NCBI GenBank assembly: GCA_005779395.1
Contig: SXJP01000023.1
Coordinates: forward strand, 30,014-94,013
Origin: Actinomycetota bacterium
GTDB lineage: Bacteria; Actinomycetota; Acidimicrobiia; IMCC26256; PALSA-610
DNA length: 64,000 nucleotides
Reading direction: 5' to 3'
This document shows, in pieces, positions 9,199-16,820 of this stretch (the stretch's first letter is position 1; each line of letters starts with the position of its first letter). Under the pieces are notes generated by a model. The model was given only the letters and a program-made list of their open reading frames with translations. It was not told the DNA's origin and did no database searches. Position numbers and translations under genes: made by a program.

Positions 9199-11297
9199 AC
9201 GCGGGCAATCCGTTTGAGTATCGGGTTGGAAACTGGCCCGCTCACTTCGTATATCTGTGCATCATTCATACCGTCGGTCAGGGCCGCGGGATCTATCAGA
9301 ATCTCAAACTGCGGTGAATTAAGTATGGTCGGAAATGTCGGAGCGATACCCGCAATAACGCCATGGATCGCGACTGCGAGCATTCTTTGAGTCGTGCCAC
9401 TTAGGCCGCCCTTTACCTGCGCTGCATAAAGGTTGTCAGCCAAGACATTTACATCTAGGAAGTCAATGCCGTTCGTGATGAGCGCCTGCACACCTTCAAC
9501 TGGCTGAGGATCGCGAACATAAGCCTCGACAGGCTGCCCGATGAGATTCGCATAGGGGCCAAGACGGTACAACTCCGAACCAGATACTGCGCCTCTAGGG
9601 AGTGCATGCGCGTCCAAGACCCGCCGAAGACCTTCAACCCTATCGAATTTCCGGTAGTTCATACTTTCCGGTAGCGGCCACACGAGGCTTGTCGGCCAGT
9701 CTAGAAACTCGAAATAGCCGCGTTCCTCTTCGCTGATCGCGTGCTCGTCTTGAATCAACGAAACCCCGTCAAGATCCCAACCTGTGTCCAAGTCGAGTAC
9801 GTCCATGACTGTAGGAAGAATGTCTATGGAACGTGCGGGTCGATCATCCGTTATCCCAGAACCTTCGCCCGCCCCAGGAAACTTCATAAACAGCGGCACA
9901 TAGGTAATGCCAGCGTAATTGGATTCTGTCGCCGTGCGAAACGGCTCATCGCCGGTCAACCCAACGCCGTGGTCGGCGGTGACAATGACTAGCGAGTCAT
10001 CGTATGCGTCGATGTCTCGGAGCTTCCCGAGAATCTCGCCAATCAGCGTGTCAGTGGCGACGAGTTGCAACAAATGCCTCTGTCTTCCGCGGTCGGCCGC
10101 TGCGGTATCTGAAAAGCCTCCAACAGCAAAATCAATTCCGGGCAAGTTCTCTCCCTTGGGTGCATAACGTTGGCCGGTCGCAGTCAGGCTCCACGGGGTA
10201 TGCGGGAGTTCGAGGTGAACGTAATCAAGGGTCGGTCTTGAGTTCGGCGCCAACGATCGAATAAACCGCTTGGCGAGCGGGATCTGGTTGGTGGACTCCA
10301 TGCCGCCGCACAAGCATTTCGTGTAAGAGTTCGGCCCTTGTGTTAAGCGTTCAACCCAATTCTTGACAGAACTCTGTGCGGTATCAATAAACCGATTCTT
10401 TAACGGCCGTTCATACTTTCTGTTGCAAGTTCGCGAAGAGCACAGGGCTTCAAAAGACGGCTCGAAGACGTTCATCCGATAGGTACCAGCAAGTGCAGTG
10501 AACAGCGATTGCGGATATTCAGCTTCAATCGCGAGACTCTCAATATGCCTTGGATACATACCCGTTGCAATCGCTGGTACCGCAAGAAATGTGTATGGAG
10601 CGACAGCCGTGTTGTTACGAAACCATGTGCTATCAGCTGCAAGCGCAGCAAAATTGGGGAAGAGTCGACCTTCGATCGCACCATTGCCATCTAGAAGAGA
10701 TTGGGTAGGGAACTCGTCAAGGACTATCACGACTACCCGCGTAGGACTCTTTATTTCCGAGTCATCTATTTCCGGAACATGCCGCGGAAACATGACTTGG
10801 CTCGGACCAGGTGATAGTGCGAATGTGACAACGAACAGAAAAGGGGAAATGGCGAAAAACCTTAGAAATCGCCGTGGCGCGCTCCAGCGCCTGAAACTAA
10901 CTATCGCGAGCATCGAGACTACAAATGCCGCAGAAAATGGAGTCGGGCTGACTAAGCGCGGTCCAAGTATCTGCAACACGGACGCTGCAGTAAGTAAGCC
11001 AAGTGTTGCGAAATGGATTGCGTCCGATCTCGATCGAACGACCGAGCGAACCCCGAAGCTTGCCAACCAAATAATGGCTGGCGGCACCAAGAGAACAAGC
11101 ACAACCCACGCAATGACATCTGCTCGAACGTACCGCTCCGGAATCATGATGTCGACGGCATTGCGACTTATGAAATCGAAGTTTGGCTGAGCGAACGCCA
11201 AGCCAGATATCGCGAATATCTCTACGAATTTCCAAATTTCGGCACGAAGACGTTGACGCTTGACGGGTGCGTCCGTTCCGATCGATTCGCTTGTCAC
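9195..11297 (-). CDS. Membrane-anchored alkaline-phosphatase/sulfatase-fold enzyme (copy 2)
   Basis: This is a paralog of the gene at 3747-5819, 700 residues from a GTG at 11297 whose GTGA overlaps the upstream stop by 4 bases and has GAGAGG before it; an in-frame GTG at 11327 is less likely. Several helices at 25-165 lead into the hydrolase. IVLDEFP (about D194, E195) and TADHG give metal ligands, YTFLAVPAIATGMYP puts Thr (about 236) at the nucleophile position, and VHLELPHTPW matches the HxExPHxPW block of copy 1. As in copy 1, Thr argues for an LtaS/EptA-like phosphotransferase or phosphodiesterase rather than a sulfatase. It lies in a minus-strand run of three genes with a GT-C-like protein upstream and the acyltransferase downstream. 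Confidence 0.85.
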   Translation of the reverse strand: MTSESIGTDAPVKRQRLRAEIWKFVEIFAISGLAFAQPNFDFISRNAVDIMIPERYVRADVIAWVVLVLLVPPAIIWLASFGVRSVVRSRSDAIHFATLGLLTAASVLQILGPRLVSPTPFSAAFVVSMLAIVSFRRWSAPRRFLRFFAISPFLFVVTFALSPGPSQVMFPRHVPEIDDSEIKSPTRVVVIVLDEFPTQSLLDGNGAIEGRLFPNFAALAADSTWFRNNTAVAPYTFLAVPAIATGMYPRHIESLAIEAEYPQSLFTALAGTYRMNVFEPSFEALCSSRTCNRKYERPLKNRFIDTAQSSVKNWVERLTQGPNSYTKCLCGGMESTNQIPLAKRFIRSLAPNSRPTLDYVHLELPHTPWSLTATGQRYAPKGENLPGIDFAVGGFSDTAAADRGRQRHLLQLVATDTLIGEILGKLRDIDAYDDSLVIVTADHGVGLTGDEPFRTATESNYAGITYVPLFMKFPGAGEGSGITDDRPARSIDILPTVMDVLDLDTGWDLDGVSLIQDEHAISEEERGYFEFLDWPTSLVWPLPESMNYRKFDRVEGLRRVLDAHALPRGAVSGSELYRLGPYANLIGQPVEAYVRDPQPVEGVQALITNGIDFLDVNVLADNLYAAQVKGGLSGTTQRMLAVAIHGVIAGIAPTFPTILNSPQFEILIDPAALTDGMNDAQIYEVSGPVSNPILKRIARV

Positions 11298-13081
11298 TTC
11301 ACTGCCTCTCGAAACGCAGGTTCGCACGCTGGCTGCGTGAGGAGCGCGAGCACAGGCACAGGGGTGTGCAATGGCGCCCTATACCATCGGCGCACAACGA
11401 TGCTGTTCTTCAGCTTTCGGCGATTCTTCGGGTCGACGGTAACGCGAATACATGGTTCGCCGGTTCGGCGCGATTTCGTTCCTGGTCTCGGCGAAAAGTA
11501 GTTGTCCCACTCGAAGCTTCCAGCTATCTGCCGTGGGCCGTACCCGAGGTGGACTGCATCAGAGGCGACTCTCCAGCGCGCGCCGTCGAACGATGCCGAA
11601 TCAGCAGCGAAGTGCACCGAAAGTCCGAAGAGCACCAAGACAGCGACTGCGGCAAATATCGCGTCACGGCTTCGACGCGCATACTCAACTAGCAACGAGC
11701 TCGCGACCTCTGGGTCGATCCGATCGAGCGAAGGGATCGTTACGACGACCTTCTTGCGCAAGAGCATCGTGCCTACTAGTGGCACTACGGGAAGTACATA
11801 TCGATCGTAGAGCGGGAGGCCAGTGATTGCTGCGGTTGCGTATCCAGCTGCATAGAAGGTGATGCACAGGCACAGGTACGCGGCGACCGGATCAACGATG
11901 CTCGTGTCTCGCGACTTCACTTTCTTTACAAACGCTGTCGCTACTGGAATAACTGCCTGAGCCAGCCCGACGGCGCCGATTGTGCCGACGACTATGAGCA
12001 CGTTCCAAAACCACATCGGAACGATGTCGCCACGTTGGCCAGCCACCACACCGTCTGCAAGCACGCCATTGGGAACGAAGTAGTTGCCTACAAATGCCGT
12101 GCGTGGCGAGTTGAATCCGACCGCAAGCAAACCGAGGCCGAGTGGAATAGTGACCAAGGCTGTTAGGCCCTTGCCGACAGCGCGGGTCGTGTTTGCGATG
12201 GTGGCAGTCCCCCGCCACAGCAAACATGGCAGCATCCACAGCCCGAGCAGCCTGAGCATCCCTGCGCCGCTATAGAACAGGGTGCGAAGCGAGTGGCCCG
12301 AAGGCAACTCCGGCGCGAAGTGCTTCGAATCCGGGATCTGACTCCAGTAGATGAAGAAGCCGATGGCCGCCAACGCGATAATTCCCACAAAGGCGAGCAT
12401 CTTTTTGAATCGAGGGTCACGGTCACGATGAAGCACGGACAACACAATTGGCAGGAACGCCGCTAGTGGCACGATCGCGTATTGGCGAATCGCAAATGCG
12501 TACGTGCCCGCGGCAACAGCCAGAATCACGAGCCGCGTCGAGGGGCGGTCACTGAGCAAGGCCCGAACTGCCAGTGCGGTCGCGATACTCGCGACAGCGA
12601 AGCTTGGTACGTCTGTCATGAAAGTAACTGTGAGGACGCTCCAAATCGGCCCAACTGCTACGACGAATCCGAGCAACCATGCCCGACTGCGCGGCAGACC
12701 GACGCCTCGCGCGGTATTCACACAGCAAAGAATGCCGATATAGCCGAAGATTGCGACTCCGACTTGCAAGGCGACGATGTCGCGACCGCGTATCCAGGTA
12801 ACAGGGAGCGCCAAGATGAGCTGACCTACCAGCGTCATCGATACCCAATTGTTGAACGAAAGTCCGTCGCCTTCAGCCCAATTGAACAGAGTCCGGATGT
12901 AGGACCAGTCATCGCCTCTCGGGACGCCGAGTGCCCTGTGTTGATATGCGAGCAACACTGGGACGAAAACAGCAAGCGATGCAAGCATCAGAGATGGCAA
13001 CGCCCTTGTGGCGATTCGGCCGAGTCGAAGTGTCGCGACGGCATCAACGGGGGCGGATGCGCCCTCCGGGCGGTGCGACAT
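11294..13081 (-). CDS. GT-C/GT39-like polytopic membrane glycosyltransferase
   Basis: The ATG at 13081 gives 595 residues; the frame stays open to a TTG at 13156, so the start is uncertain. About eleven hydrophobic segments are visible. Near residue 60 the sequence GVPRGDDWSYIRT puts an Asp-Asp pair in the first extracytoplasmic loop, as in PMT/ArnT-type (GT39/GT83) enzymes that take sugars from polyprenyl phosphates. It is the first gene of a minus-strand run and its stop overlaps the next GTG start. It likely transfers a sugar outside the membrane onto lipid, glycan or protein; the acceptor is unknown. It diverges from the sulfite reductase gene across a ~210-base region. Confidence 0.75.
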   Translation of the reverse strand: MSHRPEGASAPVDAVATLRLGRIATRALPSLMLASLAVFVPVLLAYQHRALGVPRGDDWSYIRTLFNWAEGDGLSFNNWVSMTLVGQLILALPVTWIRGRDIVALQVGVAIFGYIGILCCVNTARGVGLPRSRAWLLGFVVAVGPIWSVLTVTFMTDVPSFAVASIATALAVRALLSDRPSTRLVILAVAAGTYAFAIRQYAIVPLAAFLPIVLSVLHRDRDPRFKKMLAFVGIIALAAIGFFIYWSQIPDSKHFAPELPSGHSLRTLFYSGAGMLRLLGLWMLPCLLWRGTATIANTTRAVGKGLTALVTIPLGLGLLAVGFNSPRTAFVGNYFVPNGVLADGVVAGQRGDIVPMWFWNVLIVVGTIGAVGLAQAVIPVATAFVKKVKSRDTSIVDPVAAYLCLCITFYAAGYATAAITGLPLYDRYVLPVVPLVGTMLLRKKVVVTIPSLDRIDPEVASSLLVEYARRSRDAIFAAVAVLVLFGLSVHFAADSASFDGARWRVASDAVHLGYGPRQIAGSFEWDNYFSPRPGTKSRRTGEPCIRVTVDPKNRRKLKNSIVVRRWYRAPLHTPVPVLALLTQPACEPAFREAVK

Positions 13082-13171
13082 GGCCAACAACGTTACCCTT
13101 GTCGTGGCACCCGATCGCGCTATGAACCGCGCGAATCCCGTAGATGGCCAGTTCAACTAGGTTTTCTAAAA

Positions 13172-13190
13172 TCCGACCACAGAGGTCGGA
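13172..13190. promoter_or_regulatory. Inverted repeat upstream of the sulfur assimilation operon
   Basis: TCCGACC, five bases (ACAGA), then GGTCGGA form a perfect 7-bp dyad between the divergent GT-C-like gene and the sulfite reductase. A -10-like TAGTAT lies at 13211-13216, about 74 bases before the ATG. It could be an operator for sulfur control or a small RNA hairpin. No regulator is encoded nearby. Confidence 0.35.
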
Positions 13191-13278
13191 AATATTTCCT
13201 ACCTCGGCGCTAGTATTTTGATCGACGACCCCGGCAGTATCGAAGCCGACGACGACAACAAGCCGCATTTCAGAGATC

Positions 13279-13284
13279 GAGGAG
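13279..13284 (+). promoter_or_regulatory. Ribosome binding site that fixes the sulfite reductase start
   Basis: GAGGAG ends five bases before the ATG at 13290. It favours that start over an in-frame TTG at 13218 which has no such site. Confidence 0.7.
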
Positions 13285-13289
13285 CCTCC

Positions 13290-15077
13290 ATGGCTAAAGG
13301 CGCTACCACCCAATCAAGCGGATACCTCGGCCCCGACATCGCCGGAGAACTCGACCGTTACGAGCAGACGGTCGCTGAATACATCGCTGGCGAAATCGAC
13401 GAAGACGCATTCAGGGTTTTCCGACTCAACAACGGCGTCTACGGCCAGCGGCAAGGTGGCCATAACCAAATGATCAGGGTCAAGATCCCGTTCGGCAAGG
13501 TGACACCCGATCAGCTCGAGACCCTCGCCAAGATCTCCGAACAACACTCTCGCGGGTGGGGCCACCTGACTACACGCCAGAACGTGCAATTTCACTTTGT
13601 GGACCTGCAAGAAACCGGTGCTGCGCTACGACTGCTCGCCGCTGCTGGTCTAACGAGTCGCGAGGCGTGTGGTGACACGGTGCGCAACGTAGTCGGTTGC
13701 CACCTCGCAGGCGCATGCCCGCAAGAAGTCCTCGACATCTCAGCTTGGGCCGACGCAGCTACGCAATATTTCCTTAGATCGGCCTATGCGCAACGGCTGC
13801 CACGCAAATTCAAGATCAACTTCTCTGGTTGCGCAGTCGACTGTGGCCAAGCGATGATCAACGATGTCGGTGTCGTCGCGGTGAACCGAACGAATGACGA
13901 TGGCAGCACAGAGGCCGGCTTTCGCGTATTTATCGCTGGTGGACTCGGAGCCAACCCGCATCCAGCCCAAGCCCTCGAAGACTTCACATCTCGCGAAGAA
14001 CTCATGCCAACGATCGAAGCCTGCCTTCGGACTTTCGATCACTACGGCAATCGCGACAACAAACTCCGTGCCCGAATGAAGTGGCTAGTAGACACCATGG
14101 GCATCGATGAGTTGCGCGAACGTGTCAAGAAGGAACGCAAGTTCTTGAGAGCGGCTTGGGGATGGCCCGGCGGAATACCCGATGTTGTGAAGGCACACGG
14201 CGACACCCCAGCGGGAGCTGGCACCGGCCCGATGGTGAATGTGCCGGGCGCTGTCCCGGTAACGCTCATGCGCACCAACCCATTCGATCGATGGGCAGAC
14301 GCCAACGTCGTCCGTGGAGTCGCTAACTCAACTGTGAGTGCGTACGCATACTGCGATATAGGCGACATCACGACCGATCAGTTCCGCGCACTTGCATCAA
14401 TCCAGCGTGATTTCAATGCCGACGTCCGCATCACGAATCGGCAGAACGTCGTGTTCCGCGACCTAACAGACGGCGACATCCGTGGCCTTTACGAACGACT
14501 CGACGAAATCGGGATGGCTAAGCCGGGCGCCGAGCTAGCGCGCGATGTCGTCGCATGCCCTGGCGCCGACACATGCAACCTCGCCGTTACTCAGAGCCGT
14601 GGTCTCGCTTCTGCCATCGGTGAAGAGCTTGACAAGGCCGGGCTTGCAGAGGTCGGAGGCGTTCGCGTCAACATCTCTGGCTGCACAAACAGTTGCGGCC
14701 AACACCATATTTCCGACATCGGCTTCATGGGCTTTGAGCGCCGCGCTCACGGCCGAAGCGCGCCGGGTTATCAGATGCTTCTCGGCGGACGCCTAACCAA
14801 TACAGAAGTCGAGTTCGGTGGCAAGGCAACGAAGGTCCCTGCAAAATCGGCAGCGCAGGCGGTCGTGCGCGTCGTGCAGCGATACTCAGATGAACGCACC
14901 GCGAACGAAACCTTCGCCACATGGCTAGACCGTTCGGGTGGTGCAGAAAAGGTCGGCGAAGGGCTGAAAGACCTCGACATATTCCCAACTCCAGAAGAAG
15001 ACCCGGATTTTTATGTCGACTTCGGCGAGACAGGTCCGTACGTGAAAGAAGTCGGTGAGAGCGAATGCGCGACCTGA
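13290..15077 (+). CDS. Siroheme [4Fe-4S] sulfite (or nitrite) reductase, ferredoxin type
   Basis: The protein has 595 residues and is the reductase of the assimilatory sulfate pathway, sulfite to sulfide with six electrons. The internal repeat of the NiR/SiR family is clear: TTRQNVQFHF in the first half, TNRQNVVFRD in the second, and LPRKFK for substrate binding. In the C-terminal half C423-x5-C429 (ACPGADTC) and C465-x3-C469 (SGCTNSCG) are the usual cluster and siroheme ligands. Unusually, the N-terminal half carries the same spacing, C137-x5-C143 and C181-x3-C185. E. coli CysI has only the C-terminal set. It heads an operon with cysH (13-base overlap), which favours sulfite over nitrite as substrate. 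Confidence 0.9.
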   Translation: MAKGATTQSSGYLGPDIAGELDRYEQTVAEYIAGEIDEDAFRVFRLNNGVYGQRQGGHNQMIRVKIPFGKVTPDQLETLAKISEQHSRGWGHLTTRQNVQFHFVDLQETGAALRLLAAAGLTSREACGDTVRNVVGCHLAGACPQEVLDISAWADAATQYFLRSAYAQRLPRKFKINFSGCAVDCGQAMINDVGVVAVNRTNDDGSTEAGFRVFIAGGLGANPHPAQALEDFTSREELMPTIEACLRTFDHYGNRDNKLRARMKWLVDTMGIDELRERVKKERKFLRAAWGWPGGIPDVVKAHGDTPAGAGTGPMVNVPGAVPVTLMRTNPFDRWADANVVRGVANSTVSAYAYCDIGDITTDQFRALASIQRDFNADVRITNRQNVVFRDLTDGDIRGLYERLDEIGMAKPGAELARDVVACPGADTCNLAVTQSRGLASAIGEELDKAGLAEVGGVRVNISGCTNSCGQHHISDIGFMGFERRAHGRSAPGYQMLLGGRLTNTEVEFGGKATKVPAKSAAQAVVRVVQRYSDERTANETFATWLDRSGGAEKVGEGLKDLDIFPTPEEDPDFYVDFGETGPYVKEVGESECAT

Positions 15078-15811
15078 CCATAACTACGGGCGAGCGGCTT
15101 GGTTCAAATGTCGATCTCGGAGAACTAGCCCGAGTGTCGCAGGAACTCGAAACCAAGCCGGCGTCAGCTGCAATCCGTTGGGCCTACGACAGGTTCGAAG
15201 GCCGCGTCGTTGTCGCAGCATCGTTCCAGGATTGTGTGCTCATCGACATAGCAGTCTCAGCCGTGCCTGATATCGAAGTTGTTTTCCTAGACACGCAGTA
15301 TCACTTCGCGGAGACGCTTTGGTACCAGGACCGAGTACGTGAGCGATACAACCTGAACCTGAAGGTGATGCAACCGCTCGTCGAGCCAGACGACATGTGG
15401 CAAATCGATCAGAACGAGTGTTGCGCTATTCGCAAAGTAGAACCATTGGCGCGCGCTCTAGCCGACAAGGATTGCTGGATCACGGGGCTACGCCGCGCTG
15501 AATCTCCATCGAGAGCTAAAGCCCCCATCGCTCATCTCGACATAGGGCGCGGAATTGTGAAGGTCAACCCAGTGGCTACTTGGTCAGATGTCGATATCGA
15601 CGGCTATCGGAAAGATCACGATCTGCTCGTCCATCCACTCAAAGAGCACGGGTACCCATCAATCGGGTGCTGGCCCTGCACTCGCCCGACCCACGAAGGC
15701 GAAGATGCGCGCGCTGGTCGCTGGGCGGGCACCGGAAAGACCGAATGTGGTCTCCACGGATGGCCAGAGCCCGATATTTCCACGAAACGGCTAGATCAAA
15801 TCGATGAATGA
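15065..15811 (+). CDS. cysH: Adenylyl-sulfate (APS) reductase
   Basis: The 248-residue protein reduces APS to sulfite using thioredoxin. It has the N-type ATP-pyrophosphatase fold of the family (VVVAASFQDCVLIDIA, then DTQYHFAETL). Four cysteines in CC (near 119) and CWPC (near 200) are the [4Fe-4S] ligands that mark APS-specific rather than PAPS-specific reductases. The C-terminal ECGLH carries the catalytic cysteine. The ATG overlaps the sulfite reductase stop by 13 bases, indicating translational coupling. APS use means this pathway needs no APS kinase, in line with no cysC being visible here. Confidence 0.95.
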   Translation: MRDLTITTGERLGSNVDLGELARVSQELETKPASAAIRWAYDRFEGRVVVAASFQDCVLIDIAVSAVPDIEVVFLDTQYHFAETLWYQDRVRERYNLNLKVMQPLVEPDDMWQIDQNECCAIRKVEPLARALADKDCWITGLRRAESPSRAKAPIAHLDIGRGIVKVNPVATWSDVDIDGYRKDHDLLVHPLKEHGYPSIGCWPCTRPTHEGEDARAGRWAGTGKTECGLHGWPEPDISTKRLDQIDE

Positions 15812-15817
15812 TTGTGC

Positions 15818-15846
15818 GCCAGCGAAAAGTTCTACTTTTGTCTGGC
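15818..15846 (+). other. Hairpin between cysH and cysD
   Basis: GCCAG-cg-AAAAG-ttcta-CTTTT-gt-CTGGC forms a two-part stem with a mismatched middle in the ~103-base gap. It has no terminal T-run, so it is more likely an RNA stability or processing element, or a partial attenuator, than a full terminator. Confidence 0.35.
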
Positions 15847-15914
15847 TGACAAGTGCCGACAACATCGAAGATTCTGCTGTGCACACACGAAACCTGATCC
15901 CGTAGAGGACCGAA

Positions 15915-16820
15915 TTGCAAACTCAACTCACCCACCTCGACGCGCTAGAAGCCGAGAGCGTCCATATCATTCGCGAAGTTGCCGCAGAGTTCGAACGCCC
16001 TGTCCTGTTGTTCTCAGGCGGCAAGGACTCCGCAATCATGTTGCACCTCGCGCACAAGGCATTCTCCCCCGCCAGAATCCCGTTCCCCGTCATGCACGTG
16101 GACACCGGACACAATTTTTATGAAGTAATCAGCTACCGCGACGAGGCTCTCGACATCTACGGCGTACGCCTAATTGTCGCCTCTGTTCAAGAGTCGATCG
16201 ACAAAGGGAGAGTCGTCGAAGACACGGGTCCTCGAGCAAGCCGCAACCGTCTCCAGACGACGACACTGCTAGACGCAATAGTTGATAACCGTTTCGATGC
16301 AGTGTTCGGTGGCGGTCGACGCGACGAAGAAAAGGCTCGCGCCAAAGAACGTGTATTTAGTTTCCGCGATGAGTTCGGGCAATGGGACCCCAAGAACCAA
16401 CGTCCAGAGTTATGGAATCTTTACAACGGCAAGCATCGCAAAGGCGAGCACATTCGCGTCTTCCCTATCTCTAACTGGACAGAGATGGATGTATGGCAAT
16501 ACATCGCCCGCGAACCTGTCCTAATCCCCTCGATCTATTACGCGCACCGCAGGCGCGTGTTCAGCCGAGATGGCATGTGGTTGTCCGAATCGCCACTAAT
16601 CCCGATGCTTCCTGGCGAAGAAGTCCAGGAAATGACGGTTAGGTATCGCACAGTCGGCGACCTCACATGCACCGGTGCAGTCGAGTCGCCGGCGACGACT
16701 AACGAAGAAATCATTGCTGAGGTCAGCGCCGCGACGATTACCGAGCGCGGAGCGACACGCGCCGACGACAAGTTCACAGAGGCCGCCATGGAAGACCGCA
16801 AGAAAGAGGGCTACTTCTAA
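15915..16820 (+). CDS. cysD: Sulfate adenylyltransferase subunit 2
   Basis: The 301-residue protein is the catalytic subunit of heterodimeric ATP sulfurylase, which makes APS from sulfate and ATP driven by GTP hydrolysis in CysN. It shows the PP-loop LLFSGGKDSAIMLHLA near residues 34-49, HVDTGHNF, and the family region FGGGRRDEEKARAKERVFSFRD. Length matches the family. The start is a TTG with TAGAGGA five to seven bases upstream. Its stop overlaps the cysN start by one base (TAATG), so the subunits are made together. Confidence 0.95.
   Translation: MQTQLTHLDALEAESVHIIREVAAEFERPVLLFSGGKDSAIMLHLAHKAFSPARIPFPVMHVDTGHNFYEVISYRDEALDIYGVRLIVASVQESIDKGRVVEDTGPRASRNRLQTTTLLDAIVDNRFDAVFGGGRRDEEKARAKERVFSFRDEFGQWDPKNQRPELWNLYNGKHRKGEHIRVFPISNWTEMDVWQYIAREPVLIPSIYYAHRRRVFSRDGMWLSESPLIPMLPGEEVQEMTVRYRTVGDLTCTGAVESPATTNEEIIAEVSAATITERGATRADDKFTEAAMEDRKKEGYF

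Noticed and set aside
3747..11297. Calling the two phosphatase-fold proteins sulfatases that act on the sulfated glycan
   Set aside because: Neither has the Cys/Ser-x-Pro/Ala-x-Arg formylglycine motif; Thr is at the nucleophile position.
12482..13213. Long plus-strand open frame antisense to the GT39-like gene
   Set aside because: It mirrors codon bias of the membrane-protein gene on the other strand and has no protein-like pattern.
13157..13289. A SAM or other riboswitch before the sulfite reductase
   Set aside because: The region is short and shows one simple dyad; no conserved core of a known SAM riboswitch class was recognised.
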